The notes: a model not told the origin generated them from the letters alone. Counted from the stretch's first letter, positions 1 through 11,371 are shown. The stretch: 62,000 nucleotides of DNA from Apostichopus japonicus (GCF_037975245.1 NC_092568.1:38828631-38890630); one strand, 5' to 3'. Made by a program: numbers and translations.

Positions 1-49
1 TATGTAGATAAGTTTAATTTCGTATCTTCGTCGTCGTCGTCGTCCTATG

Positions 50-900
50 AGTCATGACTGACCCTTTGTGACCCTATTGATGATGACGTTCCAACCACTT
101 CTATCCTGGGCATATCGGTGAGCTGCGCAGATGTTCATGCCGTGATCTCTTTTATCCCGTCAGCCCATCGAACTTTTGGCCTACCACGTTTTCGTTGACC
201 CTCAACATGACCTTGGGTAATGATCTTCTCCAAGTTGTCACCTTCTCTCCTAGAAATGTGTCCAAAATACTGCAACTTGTTCTTATCTATCTTCTGACAT
301 AAGGTAACCTTCGCTCCAATTTGGTTCTTGACAAAATCATTTGACTTACGTTCCTTCCATGATATCCTCAGCATCCTCCTCCAACACCACATTTCAAAAG
401 CATGGATTTTCTTTCTGTCTACTGCTCCCAAAGCCCACGTCTCAGACCCATATGTAGCGATTGGAAAGACCAAAGCATTCATTATATGGATCTTGGTGTT
501 CCTTGAGATCCCTCTGTCTTTCCAGATGTCAGTGAGGTTTATAGCAGATGATCTAGCCATGGCGAGACGCCGTCGTATTTCTTGTGAGCATCCACCATCA
601 TCCACAATCAGAGAGCCCAGGAAGTTGAAAGTGTTGACTACTTCGACATTCTCTCCATCAGCTTGAATATGATGGTCATTCTTTCCTCCACATATCATAA
701 CCTTTGTCTTCTTAACATTGAGGTACAGTCCGTATTCCTCACTGGATTGCTTGAATCTTTCAATAAGGTCTTGAAGCTCTGCTGCTGTTCTTGCAAGTAG
801 GGTAGTGTCGTCAGCATATCTAAGATTATTTATCTGGCGTCCCCCAATGGATACCTGTCCCACAAAGTCATCTAGAGCTAATCGCATGATGTATCTTAGG
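50..900 (-). pseudogene. RTE-like LINE, C-terminal half of reverse transcriptase ORF
   Basis: The long minus-strand frame (887 to 135) carries the RT active-site box YADDTTLL about 25 residues from its start. It is followed by the thumb and C-terminal region usual in RTE-type endonuclease-reverse transcriptases: YGSETWAL, then an AFEMWCWRRMLRI segment and a basic GQRKRGRPKVRW segment. The family normally makes about 1000 residues, so only the last quarter is here and the copy is 5'-truncated near 900. At about 135 the frame breaks. The expected tail (NICAAHRYAQDR) continues in another frame to a stop near 53, so one indel separates them. A short 3' region then ends in a GAC trinucleotide tract at about 30-45, as RTE elements often do. 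The copy cannot be active. Clade assignment is from memory of the family and is probable, not certain. Confidence 0.85.
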
Positions 901-997
901 AATGTATAAATGCAATGTGTTACGTAATCACTTAAATTGAATTGATTTAGTTTTATTCACTCCTCCCAATGAGAAGGGTGCCTTCTCTTTACTACAC

Positions 998-1066
998 CGC
1001 TTCTCGGCCTTTTTGGCAAAGGTCATGTGTAGTATCTGTTCCCTTTCGAGGGGAATAGTGATACAC
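998..1066 (+). ncRNA. U2 snRNA-like 5' domain (pseudogene or U2-derived repeat)
   Basis: Positions 998-1042 match the first 45 or so nucleotides of metazoan U2 snRNA with about five differences. The match includes CGCTTCTCGGCC and the branch-site recognition stretch GTGTAGTATCTGTTC. After this the sequence departs from U2: stem-loop IIa is replaced by a different small hairpin (TTCCC/GGGAA around TTTCGA). The Sm site and the 3' half of U2 are absent. A working gene would need those and a snRNA promoter, neither of which I see. This is therefore a fragment, a U2-derived element, or a chimeric copy. It ends just before the leader-like sequence at 1089. Confidence 0.6.
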
Positions 1067-1088
1067 ACCCGACGATGATCACACAGTC

Positions 1089-1200
1089 ACAGTCCCGATA
1101 CAAGGGGACTGGTGCTGAGAGCGGATCAGTCGTTCGGTAGTTTGGTTTTCGTGCCAAGGTTCTTTCCTGGGGGACTTTTTCTTCAAAAGTATCTTCTCTT
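1089..1200 (+). other. Partial copy of the 5' leader of the 26-30 kb minus-strand gene
   Basis: About 110 bp align, at roughly 75% by eye, with the minus strand of 30132-30021, the presumed 5' untranslated leader of the two-exon gene coded at 29970-25941. Shared blocks include AGCGGATCA, TTTTCGTG and AGGTTCTTTC. The match begins near the inferred transcription start of that gene and fades before its start codon. No coding exon of that gene follows here. It could be the remnant of a paralogous gene, a retrocopy, or a repeat that both loci acquired. Confidence 0.6.
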
Positions 1201-1379
1201 TTCAACATATGTTGCCTATCTTTCATTATCTGTCAACACCGTTCTGCTTCTCCGAATTTTACTGCCGCAATTTACATTCCCGTTCTGTTCTGCCCGTGCC
1301 TGCTTCATCGTTGTTTTTACGCAATGGATAAATCTATGCTGCTTACTCTATCTCTCTCTCGCTTGCTGAACTAAATTTC

Positions 1380-2480
1380 CGTCAAACCATTAACCAGGTT
1401 ACCAGAGGTAGCTATGATATATGTGAGGTTTTGTACATAATTATACCATTCTGAAGTTAGTTCAGTTCTTTTAAAATCATAGATGTTTATGAGCATCTTC
1501 TGGACATTCTCTTCATCCTTCTCCACCCCTCCTTACTCTCTCCCTCCTGCCACTCCCCATTGACCTGAGAAATCTACCCACATTCCTCTGCCACTCCCTG
1601 TTTTGGGAAACACTCCAGTTTATTGTGTCAGTTTATTGTAGCAATGTAGTCATGTAGAATAAAGTTATTGTATACATGAACAAGAAACGAAACGAGTAGG
1701 ACTGTAAAAGTTGTTCCGTATGGCTTAACCAGAGAATGTAAAGATAGATGAACGACGAATGACGATGATGGGTGGCGCACAACAAAAATTCAACACTTAG
1801 AACGAACATTTACCGACACGTCACGACACTAGGCTACATTAGGGTGTTTGTAACTACTTGCATTAGGTTTTATATATGTTACAGATTAAATCAAATTTAG
1901 ATTGCATAGGCTTTAGCACGGTATTTCTTCTCTTCGGATCTTCAATTAATTAAGAAAATTTCACTCAGTGATGTTTAACTCACAGACCAGAATGTTCAGT
2001 GAGTATATTCGGTATCGAGAAGCTTGAAAGTTCTGTTTTCTCGGAAGTAACTAATGCTCACATTCACTCAGATTTATCATACTTTAAATTAAATGCTTTC
2101 GTTATGTTTGGTTATTCAGTTCCACATTTTGGGTGTTTTCATTTTCATTTGTGAAGACTTGGGGCAAATTAAGAATACCATAGAGTTGTCCTGCTTTACA
2201 TGAGTCATTGTATCATACCAATAGTGTTATGGTGCCAAATACAAGCGAGCATCAAATTGCATTTCGATGTATTCGCTTGTTTTTTTTTTTTAAAGAGAGG
2301 CAGAAGGGGTGGGGTTGCTTTTGGTTTTGGTTAATCCTTTTAACAAATTTTAGCATCGTGGAAAGTCGCTACTAAGAAATCAATTATAATGATTTTTTTT
2401 TCTTATGACAAAACTTGCTAAAAACTTTTAAACTGACTTTTACCTCAAAGCCCCGTTTGTACATTGTGAATTGCCATCAG
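1380..2480. other. No gene recognised
   Basis: AT-rich unique-looking sequence with short homopolymer runs. No open frame has convincing composition, and no transposon end was recognised. Confidence 0.5.
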
Positions 2481-2531
2481 TTAATGTATGTGTGTTAAGC
2501 ACTGTTCATGCTCTTGCTCTTGTTCATCCAG

Positions 2532-2730
2532 AAGCAACAGAAGGCCCTTTGAAGATCAAATCCGAAAAGAAGAAAATGATATAAAAAAAGTTGCTATTTT
2601 GTTGAAGTCATTGCCGATGAACAATATTGACAATGAAACTGGCAGCTTCAGGCACTGGGTTAACGTGATACAGTCACCGACACCTGCAACATTTAATTTG
2701 AAGTATAACGCCATCGCTATGATTTCATAA
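2532..2730 (+). CDS. Possible terminal exon, weak resemblance to a MACPF domain end
   Basis: A pyrimidine tract ending in CAG at 2531 could be a splice acceptor. The open frame after it runs about 65 residues to a stop at 2730. Its end has the spacing W-x(4)-QSP-x-PATF-x(4)-NAIAMI. This resembles the tail of MACPF/perforin-like domains, where a conserved Trp is followed by a proline-rich turn and a hydrophobic strand. No other MACPF exon or signature was found within several kilobases. It may be an orphan exon, a coincidence, or the end of a gene whose other exons lie outside the window. Function is not established. Confidence 0.25.
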
Positions 2731-2739
2731 TGAAGCTAC

Positions 2740-4876
2740 ACGTGTAAGCTCTAGAGGTAGTATAGTTCATAGGATATCCCTAAGATCAATGTTGCTTGGT
2801 CCACTAACTTACAGCACGTTTTACACTTTCAGGTAGAAACCAAATGATTTTAACGGTGGCGAAGGAATGATTGTTCCAAATGAGGAGATGTGAATGCATC
2901 TGGCATCAGCAAATTGAAACAATGATTTGCAAATTTGGATTGTTGTGAATGCATTTGGCTAAAGTAGAGTGAATGAACATACATTTTATTTTACACTCGG
3001 TCTCCCACCCCTCCCCCCCCCCCCCTTCTCATGGCCTCCACTTGTTCACGATCATCTTTCAGACAAAAACAAAATGATGACTCCTGTTGTTTTTTATTTT
3101 TAGAAAAGTTTGCGAGTTACATCCCTCCCCCTTCCCCCACCCCCTCCCGCTTATCAGTTCCGGTTCGTTATTAATCTTTGTATTACCTATCTCAAGGTAT
3201 GCAGCGAAACTGGTTTTCCTTTTAGATACTTGAGTACTCAGATGGTTGCTCGTACCGGTAAAAAGCTATTCCGTCTGTGACTAACCAGAAATGGAGCTTA
3301 TACCCTACCGCGGATATGACGCAGATCAGTCTCCTAAGCATTCTCTGTACTGCCGAAGACGTACGTCACCCACAGTAACAATAATAATAATAATAATAAT
3401 AACAACAACAACAAGAGCAACTTCAATTGTCGCCGTCGTTTTCCATGAACTCTGCATACGAATGTACAACCACCTCCTTCAAATACAAAATATTATTTGT
3501 CATCAGCGTCGCAGACGTCGGGTATACGATTCCCTCTTATAAAATGACACATTTACGCACTGATCTATAACGAGTCCCATAAATAAACCGTTAAATTAAT
3601 TTCTGGACAATTTAAAGGCGATGAATGGCAATGACCTTTGACATCGTAAGTTTAAGCAGTATCTGAAGGCCAATCTGATATTGGAAGAGAATTGAAGTCA
3701 ATGCTCTACGAGGAGCATAATTTCCCATGACTAGGAAATGTCTTATGTTTGTTTACGCTTCTAAGATTTTAATAATAAATTGGAAATTGAGGCAGCTGGG
3801 ATTCGCCGAAGGGAGCAGAAACCTTGGAAATGTAATATACGTCCCGATGCTACATAGTAATTGGTTTGTCATGCGCACTCCCAAGATATCTTTGTAACCT
3901 CATTGAGAGAATTTTCCAACGATTCTGTATCGTTTACACTTGTAAAGTTCAGTGATCCTATTGAGTTTTAGTCAGTTTCTTTCACAAGAATCATTCACCA
4001 TTTTCAACAACGGATTTTACATGATTGGAATGAATAATGTTTTAGATGGATTAAGGCTTCTCGTGGCTGAAACTGATGGCTTCGCAAACTTGTTGAAACT
4101 GTTCTGCATCTGAATACGCTTAAATCACATCCTTATAACATTTTGTCTCGCAAAGATCTTTTGTTTTAATTGGGTTTATTTTTAAATGCATCTGGCAACA
4201 GCTGAAAAAATGATGTGATCAGGGAAATTGACATGAGAAAGTTTTTGCTTTTCTTTAGAATATATTTTATAATATATCCATAAAGGAATATCATATTGCA
4301 TCGAACATGCCAGGATTTATTGATTAATCATCTAGACGTTTTATAATGGCCTACGTAAAGCACTTGAAACAATGGCTACGCTGTGATCCATTTGTATTAC
4401 TTTGTCTGCTTGCTCTTTGATTGCTTTTGCTTTTCAAGCCTAAAAGGGTTTGTAAGTACTTCCTTTCGCAACACTTGTTTTTTAAGATTAAATTATCTGT
4501 CATTATGTTTAAAATTTTGTTCTGATAAACAAATAATAAATAAATGAAATTTCAAACAAAATGAAATTTCCTGGAGAAAGGAAGTTTATAGCCAGTCAAA
4601 ATGGGTTTCATTCAATCAACCAAATCTCGGGTTAAGGATGAGATATGGAAATGGAGTTTACAACTAACAGTGTACAATTATGTTCTCTTCAATGCTATAT
4701 GGTGTTAAACTGTCGACCACCTCAGTATCCCTTTATGTGATATAATGAACATATCCTCTACACGTACACGTTTTATTTACTCGTTTATTTCCAGACTAAA
4801 TCAAGTGGATTCGCAAGAAATGCTGCCGTTTTCTTCAGGAATACGATGAACCTTTTTCTTAGGGAAGCATAAGATT
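2740..4876. other. Intergenic, no gene recognised
   Basis: Contains a short AAT/AAC microsatellite (about 3379-3412) and C-rich tracts near 3010 and 3125. It ends at the target duplication of the LTR retrotransposon. The open frame at 3291-3542 is built partly on the microsatellite and has no recognisable domain. Confidence 0.5.
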
Positions 4877-4881
4877 ATCTT

Positions 4882-5840
4882 TGTCAGGGGGTCGATCAAA
4901 ATAACACTACTGAACTACTTAATTACTTATGTAACTGCAGTATCTCATTTGCATAAATGTGTGTGTAACAATAGACTTAGTACTAGCAAGAATACCTTTA
5001 AATTCCTTGGGCGGTTTTTGGAATGTTGCCTCTGTGGAAAATTAGGCATACAGATACTCACTTCGCTCACTGACGTCCCGCTGTAGAGATTGGGAGACGA
5101 TTTGGTCGGGGACCAGCACAGTGAAAAAGTTATAATTTTTGGAGTGAAAGTCAACGTATTGCGTGAACCAGGTTTTGGATTGGAGCCGTGACCTGTTAGT
5201 TTGTTCAATAGATTGTTATACTAAGCCACGGGGATGAAAATTTCGTGTTTATTAATTCAAGGGAAATTAAAATTTGCGTTAATTGCTTTATGAGAAAATA
5301 AATTTGTGTACAAAAAGTACGGGACAAATTTACAAGTAATTGGCTTCTTTCACATAAAATGTGTATCATGTTATTTTAACTCTTGACATGTGTAAATTCA
5401 AGTTATTAGAAATTAACGAGTTTAAAATCTGTCATTAAACAGTTGAATTAATTTTTGGGAAGTCATTCGGCAACAGAAATTTTGCAATATGTATTTATGT
5501 TTCAATCATCTCCAAAAAGAATGTGCTGTCATGCGTATTACTATATGAAAATGTAAATACTGGAATAGGGTTCAAAGGAATTAGATATTAGGCAAATTCT
5601 TCCTTTTTAATTCATAGGGTGGTAACTTGTGACCTGAGAATAAGGTCAAACATTGGCTGAGAGGCGACATGCGATGTTCCTCCTTTCGACTGCTTGAGAG
5701 GCAGAGATAGCTTTGAGTCTTTATCCTGGAACTGGAGAGAAAGCCGTGTCGAGCTTAACCTGTATTATTCGTATTATTATTATTCATTTGTATTCTAAGT
5801 ATTATTGTAGGAGGCCTCAAGTAACTTATGGTTTCGTATA
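4882..5840 (+). repeat. 5' LTR, 3' end missing
   Basis: Starts TGTCAGGGGG and aligns with the 3' LTR as far as GTTTCGTATA at 5840. The last 110-120 bp of the 3' LTR (AATAAA polyadenylation signal, remainder of R and U5) and any primer-binding site are absent. The sequence changes directly to a 68-bp leader before gag. It also lacks a block of about 40 bp that the 3' LTR has near 22500. An upstream copy that lost R/U5 could not support reverse transcription. Confidence 0.9.
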
Positions 5841-5908
5841 TAGTCCATATTTACCGTGTCATCATATAGTTTTAGAGAAAGAAACTGTAGCGAATACTAA
5901 TTTTAATT

Positions 5909-7014
5909 ATGGATAGATTACAACAATGTCTAACTTTAGGGCGTGACTTGGGTTTGGAGGGGGATGGATTAATTAAATTTGCACAAGAGCAGCAAGCTCT
6001 GGAAAGGGATGAAAGAAGGGTTGAACGTGAGGAAAAACAAACAGCTTTTGAGCGTCAAGAAAGAGATAAAGCTATTGAACGTGAGCAAAAGGAAAGAATT
6101 GTTTAGCATGAGGAAAGAGAGAGAGGGAACGTGCACACGCACTTGAGATCAAAGAGTTTGAATTGAAAATTGCTGAAAGTAGGCAGAATACACAAAAGAC
6201 TGATTCAAATGACACAGTACGCACAATACCAAAATTACCCAAATTGCCTCAATTTCGTGACAGGTTTGATGACCTGGATGCCTATTTGCTAAGGTTCGAA
6301 AGAATTGCCACGTCATCTGGTTGGTTAGAATCAAATTGGGCGTTGTCCTTAAGTGCACTCTTAACTGGTCGGGCACTGGAGATATACTCTCGCCTACCAG
6401 TAGCAACTGCAGCAGACTACAAGCAGTTAAAATCCGCGCTTGTACAAAGCTATCAATTAACCGAGGGTGGTTACAGGGACACATTTAGAACTGCAAAACC
6501 TTCAGCGGATGAAACTTACGTGCAGTTCGCGGAAAGACTTAATGGGTATATAACTCGCTGGATGGAGTTAACAAAAGTACAGAAAAATTACGAGGGGGTT
6601 ATTGAGTTACTAGTAAGTGAGCAAATGCTGGAAAGTTGTAATAAGGAAATAGCTATCTTTTTAAGAGAACGTAAACCACATTCACTGTCAGAATTGACGT
6701 CCCTGGCAGACCAATACGCCCTCGCTCACTTCAGATCGGGTCAAACGAGTAATGGAAATAGGCCAAATAATCGAACATATAATCAAAACCAAAACAGGGG
6801 TCGCGGTAACACAGAGCAGAACCATGGTGATCGTAGTAATCGGGATGGTAGTAACCGTGGTGGGCGTGGTAACAATAATCGAGATTATCGATTTACCATA
6901 GGTCCGAATTTCAGTGGGTACTTTGTGTGTGGTAATAAAAGCCATTTAGCTAAGGACTGTAACCGTAAGTTTGAGGGTGTTCCACGTGATAGATTGGGAC
7001 GTTTAGAACAATAA
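5909..7014 (+). pseudogene. gag: gag, Gmr1-like (SCAN-related capsid), frameshifted
   Basis: An initial frame (5909-6106) gives a highly charged, Glu/Arg-rich coiled segment. After a stop and frame change near 6105 the main frame (6163-7014, 283 residues from its first Met) carries the capsid. The stretch at about residues 100-195 of this frame has the helical pattern of the SCAN domain, consistent with the known origin of SCAN from Gmr1-type Gag. A basic Asn/Gly/Arg-rich tail follows and ends in a zinc knuckle near residues 255-268. The first Cys of the CX2CX4HX4C knuckle is a Tyr here (YFVCGNKSHLAKDC), so metal binding is probably lost. The protein would form the particle core and bind RNA. 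Confidence 0.88.
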
Positions 7015-7020
7015 AATACC

Positions 7021-7500
7021 ATGACGACTTCACTCGAACTAACGAACAAGAACGACAGACCATTGGGAGCTTGCGTCGATATTAAGCTTTGTAGGCCTAC
7101 ATGTTTTCCATCCAATGGGTCTTATGTCAAACTGGCCTGTGGACACGAAATCCCGCTGGCAAGCGCAGCTTGCATTGCCGGTCAAGGTATGCCAGTTTTG
7201 AAGGGATTAATAGGTAACACTGGGGTTGATATCCTGCGCGACACCGGTTGTAGTGCGGTTGTCGTACAGGAAGCTCTAATAAATGAACAACAATTGCAAG
7301 GAGTTAAAAGAAGGTGTGCTTTAATGGATGGGACATTCCGTGAATTCCCCGTCGCCGTGATAACTGTTAGTACTCCATATTTTTTTCTGGAATAGTTGAA
7401 GCACTAGTCATGCAAGAACCAATATATGGGCTAGTATTAGGAAATATACCTGGAGTGAGGGGACAATTGGACCCCGACCCTAGTTGGAAACCACCAAACA
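7021..7500 (+). pseudogene. Retroviral-type aspartic protease domain, frameshifted
   Basis: The frame 7021-7395 contains the catalytic triplet in the setting ILRDTGCSAVVV, about residues 75-86. Retropepsins normally read DTG(A/C)xxS(V/I)(V/I)S there. A frame change at about 7390 moves the C-terminal flap and dimer strand into the frame beginning 7410, where the text ...GLVLGNIPG fits the second half of a retropepsin. It would cleave the Gag-Pol polyprotein. It lies between gag and integrase, as expected for this element group. Confidence 0.8.
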
Positions 7501-7509
7501 AAGAATCCC

Positions 7510-8441
7510 TCGAGTCTACGGGGGGAGTTGAAACAAGGGCACAAAAACTGAAGAAAGAAAAGTCTTTTCAGTCGTTGGTTGACTCCGACATACCTGTTGC
7601 AGCTAGTAGAGCTGAACTGATTAAGGCACAAAAGGAGGATTCAACCTTACAAAAGGTCAGAAAATTAGCAGATGAGAGTGACATTAGACTTACAGGGAAA
7701 GCAAACGAAATCAAGTTTCTAGTAAATGAGAATTTGTTGTTCAGAGAGTTTAAGTCAGAAAGACCGGGTAATGTGAAAATAGTGACAAAACAGTTAGTGG
7801 TTCCTACTAAATTTCGAAATCAAATTCTCACAGTAGCCCATGACTCGCCTATGGCAGGCCATCTTGGGAAAAAGAAAACTATCGATAGAATTCAGGCATA
7901 TTTTTACTGGCCAGGATTACAAGCTGATGTCAAGAGGTACTGTGCCTCGTGTGACTATTGCCAACGAACTTTCCCCAAAGGCAAAGTTCAAAGGGTCCCT
8001 CTTGATAAAATGCCCTTTAAAGATACACCATTTCGTAGAATAGCCGTGGATCTTGTAGGCCTCATATCGCCCGTTAGTGAACGCGGTAATAGATATACCT
8101 TAACAATTGTTGATTTTGCACGCGATACCCCGAAGCAGTTGCGCATCCACGCATAGAACCTGAACGCGCAGTTAAGGCCTTTGTATTTGGTATTTTCGCG
8201 CGTAGGAGTGCCAAGTGAAGTTTTAAGTGACCTCGGAACACAGTTCACATCTGATGTCATGAAAGGAGTAGGCAAATTGCCTTCAATTTGCCAGATTCAC
8301 ACAACCCCCTACCATCCAATCTGTAATGGATTGGTAGAGCGATTCAATAGAACGCTAAAGCGAATGTTCGGAAAAGTCAAAAGAATGGGATTGGTTTTTA
8401 CCCGCCCTTTTGTTTGCACACCGGGAGGTTCCTCAGAGTAG
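7510..8441 (+). pseudogene. Integrase: zinc-binding domain and catalytic core, broken
   Basis: The frame 7410-8156 carries an HHCC zinc domain: AHDSPMAGHLG with two His, then YCASCDYCQ with the Cys pair. The start of the DDE core follows, with first catalytic Asp in AVDLVGLI. A one-base break near 8125 moves the next stretch to another frame, and the core resumes in 8181-8441 with the second Asp (SDLGTQFTS) and the Glu (NGLVERFNRTLK). All three acidic residues are therefore still recognisable, but across at least two frame changes. This is a Ty3/Gypsy-type integrase by sequence, and it lies upstream of the RT. Confidence 0.9.
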
Positions 8442-9271
8442 TTTAGGGTTCTCCCCCTTTGAACTGATATATGGGAGATTTGTGAGAGGTCCGTTAGCAA
8501 TCTTACATGATTTGTGGGTGAAAGACGCGGACGAAGAGGTAAAAACTACTTACGAGTACATTATTGACTTGCGCAATATACTTGAATCTACATGTCAATT
8601 CGGCCAAAGTGAATTAGCCAAGTCTGCTGCAAGATACAAAGGGTACTATGATAGTCGGTCAAGGGACAGAAAATTTGAAAAAGGGGATCTTGTATTACTT
8701 CTCTTACCTATTGAAATTAAACAGAGAGTAGGCAAAAATGACTACAAAGTAAAACAAGCAGGAAAAACCAAAATCTACCATGCAAACTTGTTGAAAATAT
8801 ATGTGACAAGAGCACAATATCATAAAGATGACGCAGAGGTCGCTTCGTCGACAGTGTGCCTTGAAACACTGGGGGCAGGGATGATTGAGGTCGACAGTGA
8901 AACTGATCAAGATGCAATCATAGAATTACCATTAGAACACAAGGAAAGTGTTAAAGATGTCAATGTGGGCGACTGTTTGAAAGACATAGAAAGGAAGGTC
9001 AATAGACTTCTGAATGAAAACACAGACATTTTGACAGACCTACCTGGCAAAACTGACTTGCTGGAGTACGCAGTGACTTTAATGACCGATGACCCGATTA
9101 GGTCACGAGCTTACCCCGCGCCGCACGCATTACGGGAAACAATCAAAAGCGAGCTAGACGCGATGTTTGCGCATAGGCGTAATAGAACCTTCAACTTCAA
9201 TATATGCGTCACCGATTGTGATGGTGCGCAAGAAAGATAACTCAAACAGATTCTGCGTGGATTATCGCAAG
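8410..9271 (+). pseudogene. Integrase C-terminus joined to reverse transcriptase N-terminus
   Basis: A single open frame (8410-9240, 276 residues) runs from the end of the integrase core through its C-terminal domain. It continues into the start of a Ty3/Gypsy RT: the region around DDPIRSRAYPAPHALRET is the typical lead-in to RT. The RT continues in another frame to the stretch CVDYRK, ending at 9271, where it stops abruptly because the Crypton inserts. This frame is direct evidence that integrase precedes RT in this element, independent of the insertions. Confidence 0.9.
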
Positions 9272-9988
9272 TTCATTCATACTTAGTAAAGATTCCTAAA
9301 TCCTATTGGTCCATTCAGGTCGGCTGACCGTGGTTAATCCTGTGAGTAACGCACGGTAAAATTACCCGCGGATGAATACAATTGTTACCATGTTACCATG
9401 TTTTGTCGTCTGCTTTGATGAGCTATCGAAATACATCAAAAACACAAAATGGCTAATATAACGTTTGATTTGAACTTCGATTTCCGCACTTTAGACGAGG
9501 TAGACACTCAGGAAAACAATGGAAGATTTGCAAACCTGGTTGAGAAAGACTAATCAGTGGCGGATCCAGGATTTCGCCGAAGGGGGGGCCCAGATGGGAA
9601 ATGCCTAATCGTCGTCCTGGGGGAGGGGTCTAAGGGGAGTGGGTGCCCCCCTCCCCTTTGGAAAATTTCACAAAATATGGAGGTCCTCGGTGCAATCTGG
9701 TGCTACTTTTCGTGAAAGTTTTGAGTAAAATTTATTTCCAATAAATCATGTATTCATGGTTTGCTGGGCATATATTTGCAATTTCGAGCAATGAGCTGGG
9801 ATTTACGTCTTTGGGGAGTAGGTGGTGATGCAAACTACTTTTTACCAGGCTACTCCAGGCCATTTCATCTTGGATGCCCCCTTCCAGATGGAGACTATTG
9901 ATGCAGTCAGAGTGCCCCTCTCACCTTCACTTTATCAGAATGATGGTGTACTCTTTTTGCAAATTTATTTTACAAAAAATTACACGCA

Positions 9989-11334
9989 CAGTGGCGTAGC
10001 TAGGATTTTTTGAGTGGGGGGCCATGGGGGGCTGTTCTTTCTTGTGGGGGGGGGGGCGGAGTTTACTATCTAAGCGGAGCGCCACCTTGGTTGGCGCGGA
10101 GCGTACAGAGAAAATTTGAGATTTCAGCACCCCCCAGATCGCAGGAGATGGCACCTGTGAGGCAAAATAGCAACCAAAAAGATGTGCAACTTTGGTGACA
10201 GAAATGCAAAAAACTTTTTTTCTCTTTCATGCTGACTGGCCTTGCCAACTCAGCCAGACTTTTAACTTGAGGGAAGTTGGCATCATTTGTCGTTTCAAGC
10301 TGTCAAGGCCTTTCTCCCAACTCAAACCCCTGTGGGCTACCGGTAGATTTGCAGGATATGCCCACATGTGGACTTAAATAGCATTAGAGGAAGGGGGTGG
10401 AAGACTAACACGCATCGATGTTTCGCTAATGGTCCACATTGGTGGCTCGGTGCTTATTAGGCCATTTATTGGGTTTCTTGAGGCAGCTGTCATCAGAATC
10501 TGGGTTTTTGTGCCAATCGATGACCGATAACATGTATTGGTATGTAAATTTCTTCTTCATATATCTAGCAACACTCTAAAAACAAATGAGTGGATTTCAT
10601 TCCATTGGAGTGATCACTCGGCGCACTTCAAATTAAGAGTGAAATTTAACTCTATTGGAGTTAACCCTCACTCCTAATATGAGTGAATATAACTCTATTA
10701 GGAGTTAAGATTTACTCCAATGGAGTGGAAATTCACTCTTATACCGGAATGTGCTCAGTGATCACTCCCATGGAGTGAAATTCACCTATGTTTTTATCAG
10801 TACAGTACAGTGCATATCATCATAGACGTACGTACGTACGTACGTACTACTACGTACGTTCGTATATCAGACGCACTCGATACCCACGATACGATACGGT
10901 CCTAGAGAAACTATTTCCACTCATCATTTTTTAAGGCGATACAGTAGTGAGTATTGAACAGGCACAGCCGCATGTTTGCAGGAAATTCAGAATTCCCAAT
11001 ATTTTATATCTCTACCAGTAGTGAAAATCATGTTTTTTCGACAGTTTCGTGGACATAAAAAGTTGTTTTGTGGAATATTCAATGACATATCAGGGGCTGA
11101 TGCAGGATTTGTGCCAGGGGGGGGGGTCTGACTGGTCCAGCCGCGCCTGAATGTAAGACTATCTAAGCGGAGCGCCATCATCGGTTGGCGCGGAGCGTAC
11201 AAGAAAATTTTTGGCTTTACAAACCCCCAGATGGCCGGAAACGGCACTTCCCGAGTATTCTAAGCAGCATGTACCTAGCCTGAAAATATGGATCTCATGT
11301 CTGCAATTTCAGGCCCCCCGTAGCTACGCCACTG
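9989..11334 (+). mobile_element. Nested hAT-like miniature element
   Basis: Termini CAGTGGCGTAGCTAGG (9989) and CCGTAGCTACGCCACTG (ending 11334) are inverted copies. The flanks TACACGCA (9981-9988) and ATCACGCA (11335-11342) agree at six of eight positions. It contains two copies of the hairpin core described in the findings (10065-10110 and 11158-11205), suggesting it is itself composite, and a smaller palindromic element at 10570-10803. Confidence 0.7.
10570..10803. mobile_element. Palindromic MITE with ACACTCTAAAAAC terminus
   Basis: The left end CACTCTAAAAACAAATGAG and the right end CTATGTTTTTATCAGTA are imperfect inverted repeats. The interior is made of alternating direct and inverted copies of a GGAGTGAATTTCACTC-like unit, giving a highly foldable non-coding element. 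The terminus resembles that of the 11596-18842 element. Confidence 0.55.
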
Positions 11335-11364
11335 ATCACGCATGGGGCCCTTTCCCTCGAACGC

Positions 11365-11371
<7 letters not shown>

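Noticed and set aside
998-1066. A functional U2 snRNA gene
   Set aside because: The Sm site, the 3' half and stem-loop IIa are missing, and no snRNA promoter is evident.
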